From an uncultured Formosa sp. (GTDB lineage Bacteria; Bacteroidota; Bacteroidia; Flavobacteriales; Flavobacteriaceae): 64,000 nucleotides of DNA. The stretch lies in the NCBI RefSeq assembly GCF_947500765.1, contig NZ_CANMTH010000007.1, forward strand, positions 1-64,000, read 5' to 3'. Positions within the stretch are counted from its first letter, which is position 1. Each line of letters begins with the position of its first letter. The notes under the pieces were generated by a model. The model did no database searches, was not told the origin of the DNA, and was given only the letters and a program-made list of their open reading frames with translations. The position numbers were made by a program, and so were the translations under genes. Below are positions 17,032-26,568 of the stretch, in pieces.

Positions 17032-18150
17032 TTAGCTGTTTAGCATTACTGGCATAACAAGCATAGTTACTTGTTCTCCTTCGTCTAAGCCATCTATAGG
17101 AGTTAAAATTCCAGCACGATTTGGTAAACTCATTTCAAGTTGTACATCGTCAGAATTTAAGTTGTTAAGCATTTCTGTTAAAAAGCGAGAGTTAAATCCG
17201 ATTTGCATATCGTCTCCTTGGTAATCACATGTTAAACGCTCTTCAGCTTTGTTACTATAGTCTATATCTTCTGCTGAAATGTTTAATTCTGCACCAGCTA
17301 TTTTTAATCTAATTTGGTGAGTTGTTTTGTTTGAGAAAATACTAACACGTTTTACCGAGCTTAAAAACTGATTTCTAGCAATAGTTAATTTATTAGGATT
17401 CTCTTTAGGAATTACAGCATCGTAGTTTGGATATTTTCCGTCAATTAAACGACAAATTAATTCTACGTTATCAAACGTAAATTTAGCGTTCGAATCGTTG
17501 TAATCTACAATCACTTCATCTTCACTTCCTGCTAAAATTCCTTTTAATAAGTTTAAAGGTTTTTTAGGCATAATAAATTCTGCAACTTCAGAGGCGGCAA
17601 CATCTTCTCTTGTATACTTTACAAGTTTATGAGCGTCTGTGGCAACAAAAGTTAAGCTTTCTGTAGTAAATTGAAAAAATACACCACTCATTACTGGGCG
17701 TAAATCATCGTTTCCTGCAGCAAAAATAGTTTTGCTAATTGCCGTTGCTAAAATGTCTCCTACTATTGTTGTTGTGCTTGGGTTGTCTAAAGATACAGCT
17801 TTAGGAAATTCATTCCCGTTAGCATAAGCAAGCGCATATTTACCATGATTAGAACTAATTTCAATAGTATTATTGTCTTCAATAATAAACGTTAAAGGTT
17901 GTTCTGGAAATGTCTTTAAAGTATCTAAAAGTAAACGTGCAGGAATAGCTACACTTCCTTCACTTTCGCTTTCTACTTCTAAAGTCGCAGACATAGTTGT
18001 TTCTAAATCACTAGCAGACACCGTAAGTTTAGAACTACTTAATTCAAAAAGAAAGTTGTCTAAAATAGGTAAAGTGTTTGAACTATTAATTACGCCTCCT
18101 AGAACTTGTAATTGCTTTAACAAATAGGTACTTGATACTATAAATTTCAT
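17032..18150 (-). CDS. dnaN: DNA polymerase III beta subunit (sliding clamp)
   Basis: 372 aa, standard length. Three clamp domains are recognisable by MKFIVSSTYLLKQLQVLGGVI at the start, the central MSGVFFQFTTESLTFVATDAHKL, and the end LTPIDGLDEGEQVTMLVMPVML. The ring tethers replicative polymerase to DNA. It is transcribed alone, downstream of the gldF-x-gldG genes with a 77-bp gap. A TATATTTG box upstream supports its own promoter. Confidence 0.97.
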   Translation of the reverse strand: MKFIVSSTYLLKQLQVLGGVINSSNTLPILDNFLFELSSSKLTVSASDLETTMSATLEVESESEGSVAIPARLLLDTLKTFPEQPLTFIIEDNNTIEISSNHGKYALAYANGNEFPKAVSLDNPSTTTIVGDILATAISKTIFAAGNDDLRPVMSGVFFQFTTESLTFVATDAHKLVKYTREDVAASEVAEFIMPKKPLNLLKGILAGSEDEVIVDYNDSNAKFTFDNVELICRLIDGKYPNYDAVIPKENPNKLTIARNQFLSSVKRVSIFSNKTTHQIRLKIAGAELNISAEDIDYSNKAEERLTCDYQGDDMQIGFNSRFLTEMLNNLNSDDVQLEMSLPNRAGILTPIDGLDEGEQVTMLVMPVMLNS

Positions 18151-18180
18151 CTGTATCTAATAAGATTATTTTAATAATTA

Positions 18181-18188
18181 CAAATATA
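18181..18188 (-). promoter_or_regulatory. Bacteroidota -7 box for dnaN
   Basis: CAAATATA on the plus strand reads TATATTTG on the minus strand, 30 bases before the dnaN ATG. A CAA (TTG) at 18213-18215 lies 24 nt further upstream. Confidence 0.5.
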
Positions 18189-18227
18189 TCTTTAATAGCC
18201 TTAATTAAGAAACAAACTTATTAACAT

Positions 18228-19895
18228 TTAAGAGGTATACTTCTTTTTTCTTAAGTAATTAAAGATAAATCCAAACAGGCCTAATAATGCTATGGGAGCC
18301 AAGGTGTTAAGTAGTTGCCAGTTTAATTTAGATGCGGCTATTTTTTCATGATCTAAAAAAGCAACCTTAATTTCTTTAGAACGAATGTTTATAAGTCCAT
18401 TATCCTCTAGCAGGTAATTTACTGAATTTAATAAGAATTCTTTATTTCCAAATAATTGCCCTGTCCAACGGTCGAACCCTAATTCTTGTGGAACCCCTTT
18501 AATAACATCGTTTTTAATAAGGTCTCCATCTGCAATAACAATCATTTTAGTTGGAGTACTAATATCTTTATTTGAAGCAGTTTTAAATGGTTTAATTCTA
18601 TTCTTGTAAGCAGATGTGAAATCACCCTCTATTAAGACCGCTAATGGCTGACTTCCTTTGTTAAACTCTTGCGGATTGGGTTCTTGTGTTACAATATCTA
18701 AACTAATTTCTCTTGGCGTCCCTTCTAACTTAGTCAGTTTAGCACTTTCTAAAAGAATGGTTTTTTTTAGATTATTTTTTAAGGTATCTATTGGATTTGC
18801 AAAATCGAATTTTAAAATATTTACATTGTTTACAATTGGGTGTGTATTGGTTGTATTTACTAAAGGAGAATATGGCCAACGTACATTCTGAAATTGAGAA
18901 TTACTGCCTTCTCCCATGGCCAATGTAATAGGAGCAGAGTATGGTGTTGCTACCAAATACGGATTTATACGTACACCATATTTAAAGAATAAATCAGTCA
19001 TATTTAAGTCTCTTGCCAAAGCAATAGAGCGACCAGATTCGTTATATAAACTATCTTTTTCCATCGCTACCGCATCTATAAGCCAAAGACTTTTACCTCC
19101 GTTCATGGTGTATTGGTCTAATACTAATTTTTCTTCTTCAGTAAAGGCTTCTGTAGGTTTTGCAGCAATAATTAAATCGTAGGTTTGTAACTTTTTTAAC
19201 GTGTTTTCAGGTTGGCTAGCTACGCTGTCTAATGTAAATGGAGCTATAAAATAGTAGTCTTTAATAGTTGTTAAAAAATCGGCTAAATATTGATCTTCTA
19301 ATTCACCGTTTCCTTTTAAAATAGCGATTTTTTTACTTTTTCCGTGTACTAACTTGCCAATACCATCTGCAAAAGCATATTCTAAGTGTTGTACAGAATT
19401 AGTTACTAATTCTTGTTGTGTAGAACCCAACTTGTTTTTTACTAACGGAATTTTAACCGTAACATCGTTATAACTTGCCAAGGCCCAAGGAAAAATAATT
19501 TCCTGACTGCTTTTTCCATTTTCCTGAACGGTAAGCTGCATAGGCGTTAGTCCACGATTATTTAATTGCTGAATGATTTGATCGCGGTTAGCTTCATCTT
19601 CTAACGGGTTTATGAAATTGAATTTTATGTTACTATTTTGTGCATAAAACTCTTCTAAAAGTTGTTTAGTCTCGGTTTGAAGTCGTCTAAATTCTGAAGG
19701 AAAGCCTTCTCCTTCCAAAAACACATCAATAACAACAGGAGAGTTTACATCTGCAACTATATATTTTGTAGCCTGACTTAATGTATAACGGTGATCTTGG
19801 GTTAAATCGAAACGTTTGTATATTTTGTTTCCTATAATATTTAACGCTAAAATACCAAGTACTATTAGTGTAATATGTTTTAGATTCTTACTCAT
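18228..19895 (-). CDS. gldG: Gliding motility ABC transporter auxiliary protein GldG
   Basis: 555 aa. An N-terminal membrane anchor (residues 7-25) is followed by a large extracytoplasmic ABC_transp_aux domain (NRGLTPMQLTVQENGKSSQEIIFPWA, and IAILKGNGELEDQYLADFLTTI). A C-terminal helix precedes the basic tail YLRKKKYTS. GldG works with the permease GldF and ATPase GldA in gliding motility and type IX secretion of Flavobacterium-type organisms. It overlaps the preceding small gene by 8 bp, showing an operon. gldA is not in the window. Confidence 0.95.
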   Translation of the reverse strand: MSKNLKHITLIVLGILALNIIGNKIYKRFDLTQDHRYTLSQATKYIVADVNSPVVIDVFLEGEGFPSEFRRLQTETKQLLEEFYAQNSNIKFNFINPLEDEANRDQIIQQLNNRGLTPMQLTVQENGKSSQEIIFPWALASYNDVTVKIPLVKNKLGSTQQELVTNSVQHLEYAFADGIGKLVHGKSKKIAILKGNGELEDQYLADFLTTIKDYYFIAPFTLDSVASQPENTLKKLQTYDLIIAAKPTEAFTEEEKLVLDQYTMNGGKSLWLIDAVAMEKDSLYNESGRSIALARDLNMTDLFFKYGVRINPYLVATPYSAPITLAMGEGSNSQFQNVRWPYSPLVNTTNTHPIVNNVNILKFDFANPIDTLKNNLKKTILLESAKLTKLEGTPREISLDIVTQEPNPQEFNKGSQPLAVLIEGDFTSAYKNRIKPFKTASNKDISTPTKMIVIADGDLIKNDVIKGVPQELGFDRWTGQLFGNKEFLLNSVNYLLEDNGLINIRSKEIKVAFLDHEKIAASKLNWQLLNTLAPIALLGLFGFIFNYLRKKKYTS

Positions 19896-20376
19896 TAAAT
19901 TTTAGTTCTAATTGATAGTGTTCTAAACTTTGTGCAATATTATCTTTGAAAGTAATCTTAAAGCATTCTTGATTTTTATTAAACGCACCAGGTTTAATTC
20001 CTAAACTATAATTCCAGAAATTAGAATCGTTTGCTTTAATAGCATCGTTCCAGCTAAACCATTCTGGCTCGCCTAATATAGCCGAGACTTCCGATTTACT
20101 TTTTCCTGTTATTGTATTTGATTGTTCTAAATCGTAAGCCATTTCGTAACGAAAGGCAGGTGACGATTTCCAAGCATCTGCATCAAAATATTTCTCATGA
20201 TGGTAGTCACTAAATATATTTATTAGCGGATATAAAACATAGAAATATACTAAAGGAGTAAGAACCATACTAATTATAAAAGCAACCCAAATGCGTTTAT
20301 CTATAGTTCTAGAAAAAATAAAAAGTACAATAAATAGGAGTACGAGTATAGTTATAAAAGGAACGGTATATATCAT
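19888..20376 (-). CDS. Small membrane protein with BamE/SmpA-like motif, between gldF and gldG
   Basis: 162 aa. Two membrane helices (about 4-22 and 29-52) are followed by a soluble domain. Residues 89-107 (ITGKSKSEVSAILGEPEWF) match the G-x-S-x-x-E-V-x-x-x-L-G-x-P motif typical of SmpA/BamE-fold lipoproteins. The remainder forms strands (NFWNYSLGIKPG, ECFKITFKDN). It starts 1 nt after gldF and overlaps gldG by 8 bp, so all three are co-translated. Its function is unknown to me. Position suggests a part in, or modulation of, the Gld ABC system. Confidence 0.8.
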   Translation of the reverse strand: MIYTVPFITILVLLFIVLFIFSRTIDKRIWVAFIISMVLTPLVYFYVLYPLINIFSDYHHEKYFDADAWKSSPAFRYEMAYDLEQSNTITGKSKSEVSAILGEPEWFSWNDAIKANDSNFWNYSLGIKPGAFNKNQECFKITFKDNIAQSLEHYQLELKFNE

Positions 20377-20377
20377 A

Positions 20378-21091
20378 CTATTTTTTGTTAATGTTGAAAC
20401 GTGTTAAGGCAATAAATAAAGCCGATATACTTAAAAAGTAGATAATATCTCTAGTGTCTAAAACACCGCGACTCATACTTTTAAAATGAAAACTCATACC
20501 TAAACTATCTATAAAATTGTTTGATAATGCATCTGCAATGCCTTCAAAACCGATGTAGAAGAAGAAGCACAAAAATACTGAAATTATAAAAGTAACAATT
20601 TGATTGTCTGATAATGTTGATCCAAAAATCCCCATGGCTGTGTATGCAGCTACTAAAAATAATAATCCGAAATACGATCCTAAGGTACTTCCTATGTCTA
20701 AATTCCCTTCTGGACTCCCCAATTTATAAACGGTATATACGTATAGTAAGGTAGGTAGCAATGCAATGAGGATTAAAATAAAAGCACCAAAATATTTCCC
20801 TAAAACAATTTGAAGTTTAGAAACGGGTTTTGTTAAAAGTAATTCTAGTGTACCTTGTTTTTTTTCGTCTGCAAAACTACGCATAGTTATTGCTGGAATA
20901 AGGAAAATTAGAATCCAAGGTGCTAATAAAAAGAAGGTCGATAAATCTGCAAAACCGTTATCTATAATATTAAAATCACCTTTAAAAAACCATAGAAACA
21001 ATCCATTTAACAGTAAAAATAAAGCAATAACCAAATAACCAATTGGCGAGGCGAAAAACGAATTAATTTCTTTTTTTAATATGGCAAACAT
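20378..21091 (-). CDS. gldF: Gliding motility ABC transporter permease GldF
   Basis: 237 aa, six membrane helices of the ABC-2 type (MFAILKKEINSFFASPIGYLVIALFLL, then PWILIFLIPAITMRSFADEKKQGTLELLLTKPVS, the conserved cytoplasmic hinge). This is the permease partner of GldA and GldG for gliding. It is the first gene of gldF-x-gldG, with 38 bp to the upstream monooxygenase-like gene, so a longer transcript is possible. Confidence 0.95.
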   Translation of the reverse strand: MFAILKKEINSFFASPIGYLVIALFLLLNGLFLWFFKGDFNIIDNGFADLSTFFLLAPWILIFLIPAITMRSFADEKKQGTLELLLTKPVSKLQIVLGKYFGAFILILIALLPTLLYVYTVYKLGSPEGNLDIGSTLGSYFGLLFLVAAYTAMGIFGSTLSDNQIVTFIISVFLCFFFYIGFEGIADALSNNFIDSLGMSFHFKSMSRGVLDTRDIIYFLSISALFIALTRFNINKK

Positions 21092-21129
21092 GTGTGTTTA
21101 ATATAATTTGAAGTTAAAAAAGTGACGCT

Positions 21130-21426
21130 TTATGGTAAACTTACCAATTTATCTACACTCCAAGCTTCAGGTTTATTGTTAAATAATTGTTTTGTATCTG
21201 TCCAAACCGATGCAAATAAATCGGAATGTCTGTAATTATGCAAATCTTGTTCATCTGCCCAATAACTGTATGTAAAAAATATATTGTCGTGTTCTTTATC
21301 ACGATATAATTCTAAAAACTCACAACCTTTAAAATTACGAATTTTTGATTTGTTTAAATTAAAGATATTTAAGAATTTATCTACTTTAGATGGCTCAAAA
21401 CTTAATTTTACTATACGTACAAACAT
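21130..21426 (-). CDS. Antibiotic biosynthesis monooxygenase-fold (ABM) protein
   Basis: 98-aa single-domain ABM: a beta-strand MFVRIVKLSFEP, then KGCEFLELYRDKEHDNIFFTYSYWADEQDLHNYRHSDLF, containing the family W-x(4)-L-x-x-Y/H motif. Such dimeric ferredoxin-like proteins include quinol monooxygenases and haem-handling enzymes; many are of unknown substrate. It is 3 nt downstream of the DUF62 gene and therefore cotranscribed. Confidence 0.8.
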   Translation of the reverse strand: MFVRIVKLSFEPSKVDKFLNIFNLNKSKIRNFKGCEFLELYRDKEHDNIFFTYSYWADEQDLHNYRHSDLFASVWTDTKQLFNNKPEAWSVDKLVSLP

Positions 21427-21429
21427 AAC

Positions 21430-22266
21430 TTAATCCTTTAAAAAGTTAACGGTTATCGTATCCATTAATTTTAATCCCATTAATGTAGATGCACCTCCAA
21501 CCGTAGAAGTGTTACTTTTATAAATAGCAATTTCTAAAAAATTTGAAGAGTTAAAAACGACCAAACCTTTGCCTTCAGATTGTCTGTCGGAAACAGGTTT
21601 CGTGAAATCTACAACTTCGCTATACTTATTATATATAGTAGAAAATCTGTGATTGCGAGCAGATATTGTATATGGACGTCCTTTTTGTGTGTTTTCAAAA
21701 AATTTGCGTTTAATATTAGAAATTACATTTCCATAATTGTCTACATATATTATACTCCCAATAATTTGCGTTTTGTCGTCGTTAACGTAAGGTCTTAAGT
21801 TCTGGATAGGTTTAATATCCTCTATACGTTTTCCAACGACATCTAAAGTTCCACCACGGGCAATATGGCAAGCTACTTTTACAAATACATCTAATACAGG
21901 AAAACTACTTACTATGTTTTCATGAATATTAATCTGTACAATGCGTTCTGGATTAATTTCTGTACAAATCATACTCATAATTCCATTATTTGCACAAATA
22001 AAATAATGTCCATCTAGCAGCACTGCAATGTGTTTGTTTTCTGGATTTAATTCGGCATCAATACCTATAATATGAATGGTTCCTTTAGGGAAACTAGTAT
22101 ACGCGTTTTGGATAATATAAGCTGCCTCAGAGATGCTAAAAGGTGATACAGAATGAGAGATATCAACAATTCTAACATCATTTAATTCACTATATATAGC
22201 GCCTTTAATCGCCCCAGCGAAGTGATCTTTTTCTCCAAAATCAGTTGTTAAAGTTATTATAGCCAT
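21430..22266 (-). CDS. SAM hydrolase (DUF62, S-adenosylmethionine hydroxide adenosyltransferase)
   Basis: 278 aa. Family signature MAIITLTTDFGEKDHFAGAIKG at the N-terminus (Asp and Asp-His contacts to SAM), GTIHIIGIDAELNP, the FICANNGIMSM turn, and the C-terminal GNVISNIKR domain. DUF62 enzymes hydrolyse SAM to adenosine and methionine; fluorinase and chlorinase relatives need a longer loop not seen here. Divergent from phoH, and followed by the ABM gene and gldF. Confidence 0.9.
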   Translation of the reverse strand: MAIITLTTDFGEKDHFAGAIKGAIYSELNDVRIVDISHSVSPFSISEAAYIIQNAYTSFPKGTIHIIGIDAELNPENKHIAVLLDGHYFICANNGIMSMICTEINPERIVQINIHENIVSSFPVLDVFVKVACHIARGGTLDVVGKRIEDIKPIQNLRPYVNDDKTQIIGSIIYVDNYGNVISNIKRKFFENTQKGRPYTISARNHRFSTIYNKYSEVVDFTKPVSDRQSEGKGLVVFNSSNFLEIAIYKSNTSTVGGASTLMGLKLMDTITVNFLKD

Positions 22267-22312
22267 ACGAGAATTGTTGATATGTTTTTTACATATCTGA
22301 AGTAAAATTTAT

Positions 22313-22320
22313 TAGATTTG
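22313..22320 (+). promoter_or_regulatory. Bacteroidota -7 box for phoH
   Basis: TAGATTTG lies 57 bases before the TTG start at 22378. No good -33 TTG at the expected distance. Confidence 0.4.
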
Positions 22321-22377
22321 TTAGAAGCACAAAACTAATAAAACTTAACTTATAAATTTAATTAAATCGACTAGCTT

Positions 22378-23331
22378 TTGAACGAAATAATTATTGAACT
22401 TGAAGAGATAACTCCAAAAGAGTTTTTTGGAGCGCAAAACGTAAATATTGAACTTCTTAAAAAATATTTTCCCAAATTAAAAATTGTTGCGCGCGGAAAT
22501 AAAATCAAAGCTTTTGGAGATGAAGATCTTTTAGAAGAGTTTGATCGCCGTTTAACTATGTTGTTAAATCATTTTGCTAAGTACAATAAATTAGACGAAA
22601 ACATTATAGAGCGTGTATTAACTAGTCAGAGTAGCGACGATTATAAAACCTCTAAACAAAGTGGGGAAGTTATTGTGCATGGGGCAAGCGGAAAATTAAT
22701 TCGTGCCCAAACAGCAAATCAACGTAAGTTGGTAGAAAGTATGCGTAACAACGATATGGTTTTTGCCATTGGTCCTGCGGGAACAGGGAAGACATATACA
22801 GGAGTTGCTTTAGCTGTACAAGCCTTAAAAAACAAAGAAGTTAAACGTATTATTTTAACACGTCCTGCGGTAGAAGCAGGTGAAAATTTAGGATTTCTTC
22901 CTGGAGATTTAAAAGAAAAATTAGATCCGTATATGCAACCGCTTTACGATGCATTACGAGATATGATTGCTCCCGAAAAATTAAATATGTATATAGAAAA
23001 TGGAACTATACAAATTGCTCCATTGGCTTTTATGCGTGGTCGTACATTAGATAATGCTTTTGTTATTTTAGATGAAGGACAAAATACAACACATGCCCAA
23101 ATGAAGATGTTTTTAACACGTATGGGTAAAAATGCTAAGTTTCTGCTTACCGGAGATCCGGGGCAAGTCGATTTACCAAGGCGAACTACTTCCGGTTTAA
23201 AAGAAGCCTTATTGGTGCTTAAAAACGTGGAAGGTGTAGGCATGGTTTACCTCGATGAAAAAGATGTAATCCGACACAAATTAGTGAAGAAAGTTATTGA
23301 AGCATATAAAAGTATTGAAAATAGAGAGTAG
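22378..23331 (+). CDS. phoH: PhoH-family ATPase
   Basis: 317 aa. Nucleotide-binding domain with Walker A GPAGTGKTYT, Walker B AFVILDEGQNTT and the sensor LTGDPGQVDLP, preceded by an N-terminal domain resembling a KH/PhoH-L fold (ALLNHFAKYNKLDENIIERV). PhoH proteins are ATPases linked to RNA metabolism. The first codon is TTG (22378), since the conserved N-terminus begins there and no ATG precedes it in frame. The stop codon TAG (23329-23331) lies in the terminator stem. Divergent from the DUF62 gene. Confidence 0.9.
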   Translation: MNEIIIELEEITPKEFFGAQNVNIELLKKYFPKLKIVARGNKIKAFGDEDLLEEFDRRLTMLLNHFAKYNKLDENIIERVLTSQSSDDYKTSKQSGEVIVHGASGKLIRAQTANQRKLVESMRNNDMVFAIGPAGTGKTYTGVALAVQALKNKEVKRIILTRPAVEAGENLGFLPGDLKEKLDPYMQPLYDALRDMIAPEKLNMYIENGTIQIAPLAFMRGRTLDNAFVILDEGQNTTHAQMKMFLTRMGKNAKFLLTGDPGQVDLPRRTTSGLKEALLVLKNVEGVGMVYLDEKDVIRHKLVKKVIEAYKSIENRE

Positions 23332-23354
23332 GCGTTAGTCTACTCTTTTTTTTT
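23325..23354 (+). terminator. Terminator of phoH
   Basis: Stem AGAGTAG/CTACTCT (23325-23331 with 23340-23346) followed by nine T. The stop codon of phoH is inside the first arm. Confidence 0.8.
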
Positions 23355-23635
23355 GTTTTAAGTTTCTATTCATAATTCGCATCAAATCTTCTCAATTATT
23401 ACTTTGTAAACCTCATACCAAGTATGTGGTCTAATGGCCTATATTAATTATAATTGGACTTAATTATAATTTATGTTTCAACTTTTTTAGCAGAAAGGGT
23501 TGTAGGTCGGAATTTTCTGTCTTATTGTCGGATAGTTACTTTTGTCTTCTCCAAGGGGGTGTGAAAACACTATCTTTATATTCATACATATATTAGATAA
23601 ATGCTACCTTCTAGGTACAGTAAGATATAGATTTC
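23332..23635. other. 304-bp intergenic region with promoter and short leader hairpins
   Basis: After the phoH terminator the sequence is AT-rich, with a repeated TAATTATAATT at 23455-23475. A TACTTTTG box (23537-23544) gives a predicted leader of about 85 nt for the cytochrome gene. The leader holds a GTGT-GAAA-ACAC mini-hairpin and a TACCT/AGGTA hairpin just before the start. No ORF of merit is present. Confidence 0.4.
23537..23544 (+). promoter_or_regulatory. Bacteroidota -7 box for the cytochrome gene
   Basis: TACTTTTG, 92 bases before the ATG at 23636; no TTG at the expected spacing. Confidence 0.4.
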
Positions 23636-24148
23636 ATGAGAACTACACGTGTTTCATTTATAATAATAACGTTAATAACCGTGGTGTTATTTACAAGTTG
23701 TTTAGATGTTTTTAAGACGAAATCTAATATAGAATTTATTCATCCAAATTTACATATAGGACATATTGTAAAAAAGAAATCAAAAGGTGTTGGTCACGTT
23801 AAAGAAGTAAGTTTAATAGATTCAATTTCGGAAATTTTAGCTAAAAAAGGGACATTGATTTATGAGAAGAAATGTGTGTCTTGCCATAAATTAACAGATC
23901 AAAGAATTGTTGGTCCAGGTTGGGCTGGAATAACGAATAACAGACGTCCAGAATGGATTATGAATATGATTATTAATACCGACGAGATGTTAGATTATGA
24001 TGAAGAAGCTATAATACAACTAGAAGACTGTTTAACACGTATGCCGCCCCAAGACTTGACTATTGAAGAAGCCCGATCTGTTTTAGAATTTATGCGTGTA
24101 AACGATTTAAAACAAGTACATCGTAAAGACGGTGCTATAAAATATTAA
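23636..24148 (+). CDS. Monohaem c-type cytochrome lipoprotein
   Basis: 170 aa. The lipoprotein signal ends in VLFTSC (Cys22), so it is tethered to a membrane on the periplasmic side. One haem site Cys80-Val-Ser-Cys83-His84, with Met136 (TRMPPQD) as the probable axial ligand. VGPGWAGIT and SVLEFMRV match class I cytochrome c. It would carry electrons; partner oxidase or reductase genes are not nearby. It is inserted between phoH and purC with its own promoter. Confidence 0.9.
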   Translation: MRTTRVSFIIITLITVVLFTSCLDVFKTKSNIEFIHPNLHIGHIVKKKSKGVGHVKEVSLIDSISEILAKKGTLIYEKKCVSCHKLTDQRIVGPGWAGITNNRRPEWIMNMIINTDEMLDYDEEAIIQLEDCLTRMPPQDLTIEEARSVLEFMRVNDLKQVHRKDGAIKY

Positions 24149-24317
24149 TGAGTTACTCGGTGTTTAATATTTTACTCAAGAAGAAAAATATTTTTCATTT
24201 TAAAAAATCGAATAAAATTTTCATGAATTATTCCTTACTTTTACGTCTTTAAAATTTATCATTTATTATTAATATTTAAAGCTTCTAAAACGGAGTATAG
24301 ATGCAATTTTACAGACC

Positions 24318-25265
24318 ATGACAATAACAGATACTAATTTCAATTTTCCAGGACAGAAAAGTTTGTATAAAGGAAAAGTTAGGGCAGTTTACAATATTAA
24401 TGACGATTTATTGGTAATGGTTGCTACCGATAGATTAAGTGCTTTTGATGTTGTAATGCCAAAAGGAATTCCTTTTAAAGGTCAGATTTTAAATCAGATT
24501 GCAACTAAATTTATGGCTCAGACCGAAGATTTAGTTCCAAACTGGTTGGTGGCTACACCAGATCCAAATGTTGCTGTAGGGCATTTATGCGAACCTTTTA
24601 AAGTAGAAATGGTTATACGTGGTTATATGTCTGGACATGCTGCTCGTGAATATAAAGCAGGTAAACGTTTACTTTGTGGTGTTGCAATGCCTGAAGGAAT
24701 GACCGAAAATGATAAATTTCCAGAGCCTATAATAACACCTGCAACTAAAGCAGAAATGGGTGATCATGACGAAGATATTTCTAGAGAAGATATTATAAAA
24801 AGAGGTATTGTTTCAGAAGCAGATTATATTGTTTTAGAAGATTATACGCGTAAATTGTTTCAACGCGGAACAGAAATAGCAGCAGAACGTGGTTTGATTT
24901 TAGTAGATACTAAATATGAATTTGGTAAAACTAAAGATGGGAAAATTGTATTAATTGATGAAATTCATACACCAGATTCTTCTCGTTATTTTTATGCAGA
25001 TGGTTACGAAACACGTCAAGAGAACGGAGAAGCACAAAAACAATTATCTAAAGAATTTGTACGTCAGTGGTTAATTTCTAATGGATTTCAAGGCTTAGAA
25101 GGTCAAGAATTACCTGAAATGAGCGACGATTATATAGAAAGTGTAAGTGAACGTTATATAGAGTTATATGAAAATATTATGGGAGAACCATTTGTAAAAG
25201 CAGATGTTACAAACATTCAAGAACGTATTAAAACTAATGTAGAAGCATATTTAGCGTCTGTTTAG
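24318..25265 (+). CDS. purC: Phosphoribosylaminoimidazole-succinocarboxamide synthase
   Basis: SAICAR synthase of de novo purine synthesis, joining aspartate to CAIR. 315 aa, the larger bacterial/fungal-type form. [12 protein letters not shown] forms the ATP lid, [17 protein letters not shown] and [24 protein letters not shown] the active site, [31 protein letters not shown] the metal/substrate region. The gene overlaps the convergent acyltransferase gene by 15 bp. A TACTTTTA sequence about 80 bp upstream could be a degenerate promoter. purB is at 42.5 kb. Confidence 0.97.
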   Translation: MTITDTNFNFPGQKSLYKGKVRAVYNINDDLLVMVATDRLSAFDVVMPKGIPFKGQILNQIATKFMAQTEDLVPNWLVATPDPNVAVGHLCEPFKVEMVIRGYMSGHAAREYKAGKRLLCGVAMPEGMTENDKFPEPIITPATKAEMGDHDEDISREDIIKRGIVSEADYIVLEDYTRKLFQRGTEIAAERGLILVDTKYEFGKTKDGKIVLIDEIHTPDSSRYFYADGYETRQENGEAQKQLSKEFVRQWLISNGFQGLEGQELPEMSDDYIESVSERYIELYENIMGEPFVKADVTNIQERIKTNVEAYLASV

Positions 25266-26372
25266 TCTAATTCTACTTACTGTATTTAGTTTAATAAAAA
25301 GTAAAGCCTTTCTAATATTTACATTTAGGAAGGCTTTTATTTTGTCTTCCTGTAGTACAATAAAAGTAACTGCAACTACAAATGCTAAAGCTCCTATAGA
25401 AGCAATTATAGGCTCTAATGAATGATGAAAATAACGGTATAAACCAACGCCTGTAAAACTACCATATAGTATTATAAAATGTACCACATATATAGATAAG
25501 GTGTTGTTCCCTAGTTTAGAGATAAGCGGATGTTTTAAATAAGATTCTAAAGCATAGAAAATACCAAATGTTATAGCTACAGATCCTAATCTAGAAAATA
25601 AATAATTATATATAGAGGCATTATAAAAAAGTTTAATGTCTGTAATATAATATAATGCTTCCAAGGTCATAGAGCTTAAAAAACTTAAGGCGAATCCACC
25701 TATTAAAAAGCTTGAAATAGCTATGGATTTAAATTGTTCTTTATTCTGAAATTTCTGAAATATAATACCTAATACACTACCATAAGCCACATAACCAAAC
25801 CAAGGGAAAAAAGTAAATACAGAACCATTTTCTTTTGTTATGTAATTAACTACTACATCAGGAATATGTGGTAGCGCTAGGTTACGATATAACGGTTCTG
25901 AAAGAAATATAAGAGTTCCAATTGTTGTTAACAGTAAAGAAAGGACTAGAGGTTTAGACTTCAGTAAAAAATATAATCCGTTTAATATAAGTAATGACAC
26001 ACCTATAATTTGAAGAACATCAATCACTAAAAAATAACTATTAAAATGTCCAGATAACCAATAGAAAACAGGAATTCTTAAGGCGTAACCAATTAAGATA
26101 AGAGATATACCTCGTTTTATACTTTTCTTGATTCTGAAATTTTCATTGTTCTTAGCTTCTGCTTTTTTTAGTAAAAACATAACGACTAAGCCTGTTATCG
26201 TGAAAAATAAAGGAGCTGTGTTTCCTCTTAAATCAGACCAAATACTAAAAATTATGTAGTCGTTTGATTTATAAATAGGATCTAAAAGGCCATCAATAAA
26301 ATGCCCTTGAAGCATCATTAATATAGCAAAAGCCCTAACGGCATCTAAAAAGTATAATCGCTTGTCTTTCAA
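25251..26372 (-). CDS. DUF1624 / heparan-glucosaminide N-acetyltransferase-like membrane protein
   Basis: 373 aa with about ten membrane helices. N-terminal motif [25 protein letters not shown] with the conserved His21-type position, then [20 protein letters not shown] and later [17 protein letters not shown]. The layout is that of DUF1624 / acyltransferase-3-like integral membrane acyltransferases. The acyl acceptor is unknown. It is convergent with purC with a 15-bp overlap of the 3' ends. Confidence 0.8.
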   Translation of the reverse strand: MKDKRLYFLDAVRAFAILMMLQGHFIDGLLDPIYKSNDYIIFSIWSDLRGNTAPLFFTITGLVVMFLLKKAEAKNNENFRIKKSIKRGISLILIGYALRIPVFYWLSGHFNSYFLVIDVLQIIGVSLLILNGLYFLLKSKPLVLSLLLTTIGTLIFLSEPLYRNLALPHIPDVVVNYITKENGSVFTFFPWFGYVAYGSVLGIIFQKFQNKEQFKSIAISSFLIGGFALSFLSSMTLEALYYITDIKLFYNASIYNYLFSRLGSVAITFGIFYALESYLKHPLISKLGNNTLSIYVVHFIILYGSFTGVGLYRYFHHSLEPIIASIGALAFVVAVTFIVLQEDKIKAFLNVNIRKALLFIKLNTVSRIRLNRR

Positions 26373-26568
26373 TTGTCATAAAATAAAAACGGAGCAAAAG
26401 TACAATAATTTTAATTCTTTAGTATTATCAAAATTTTGTATTGATTATAATTTAATAATAGTCATAATAAAATTAGAATTAAAGCAAAAAGATGTGTTTT
26501 TTTTGAAATTTTACTCAAACTTGACTGTTTAAAAAAGATTATATTTAACAAAACATTGTTGTTATTTC

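Noticed and set aside
26373..26568. Possible glycine riboswitch before the AGCS symporter
   Set aside because: The 196-bp spacer is AT-rich and lacks the conserved GC-rich aptamer blocks.
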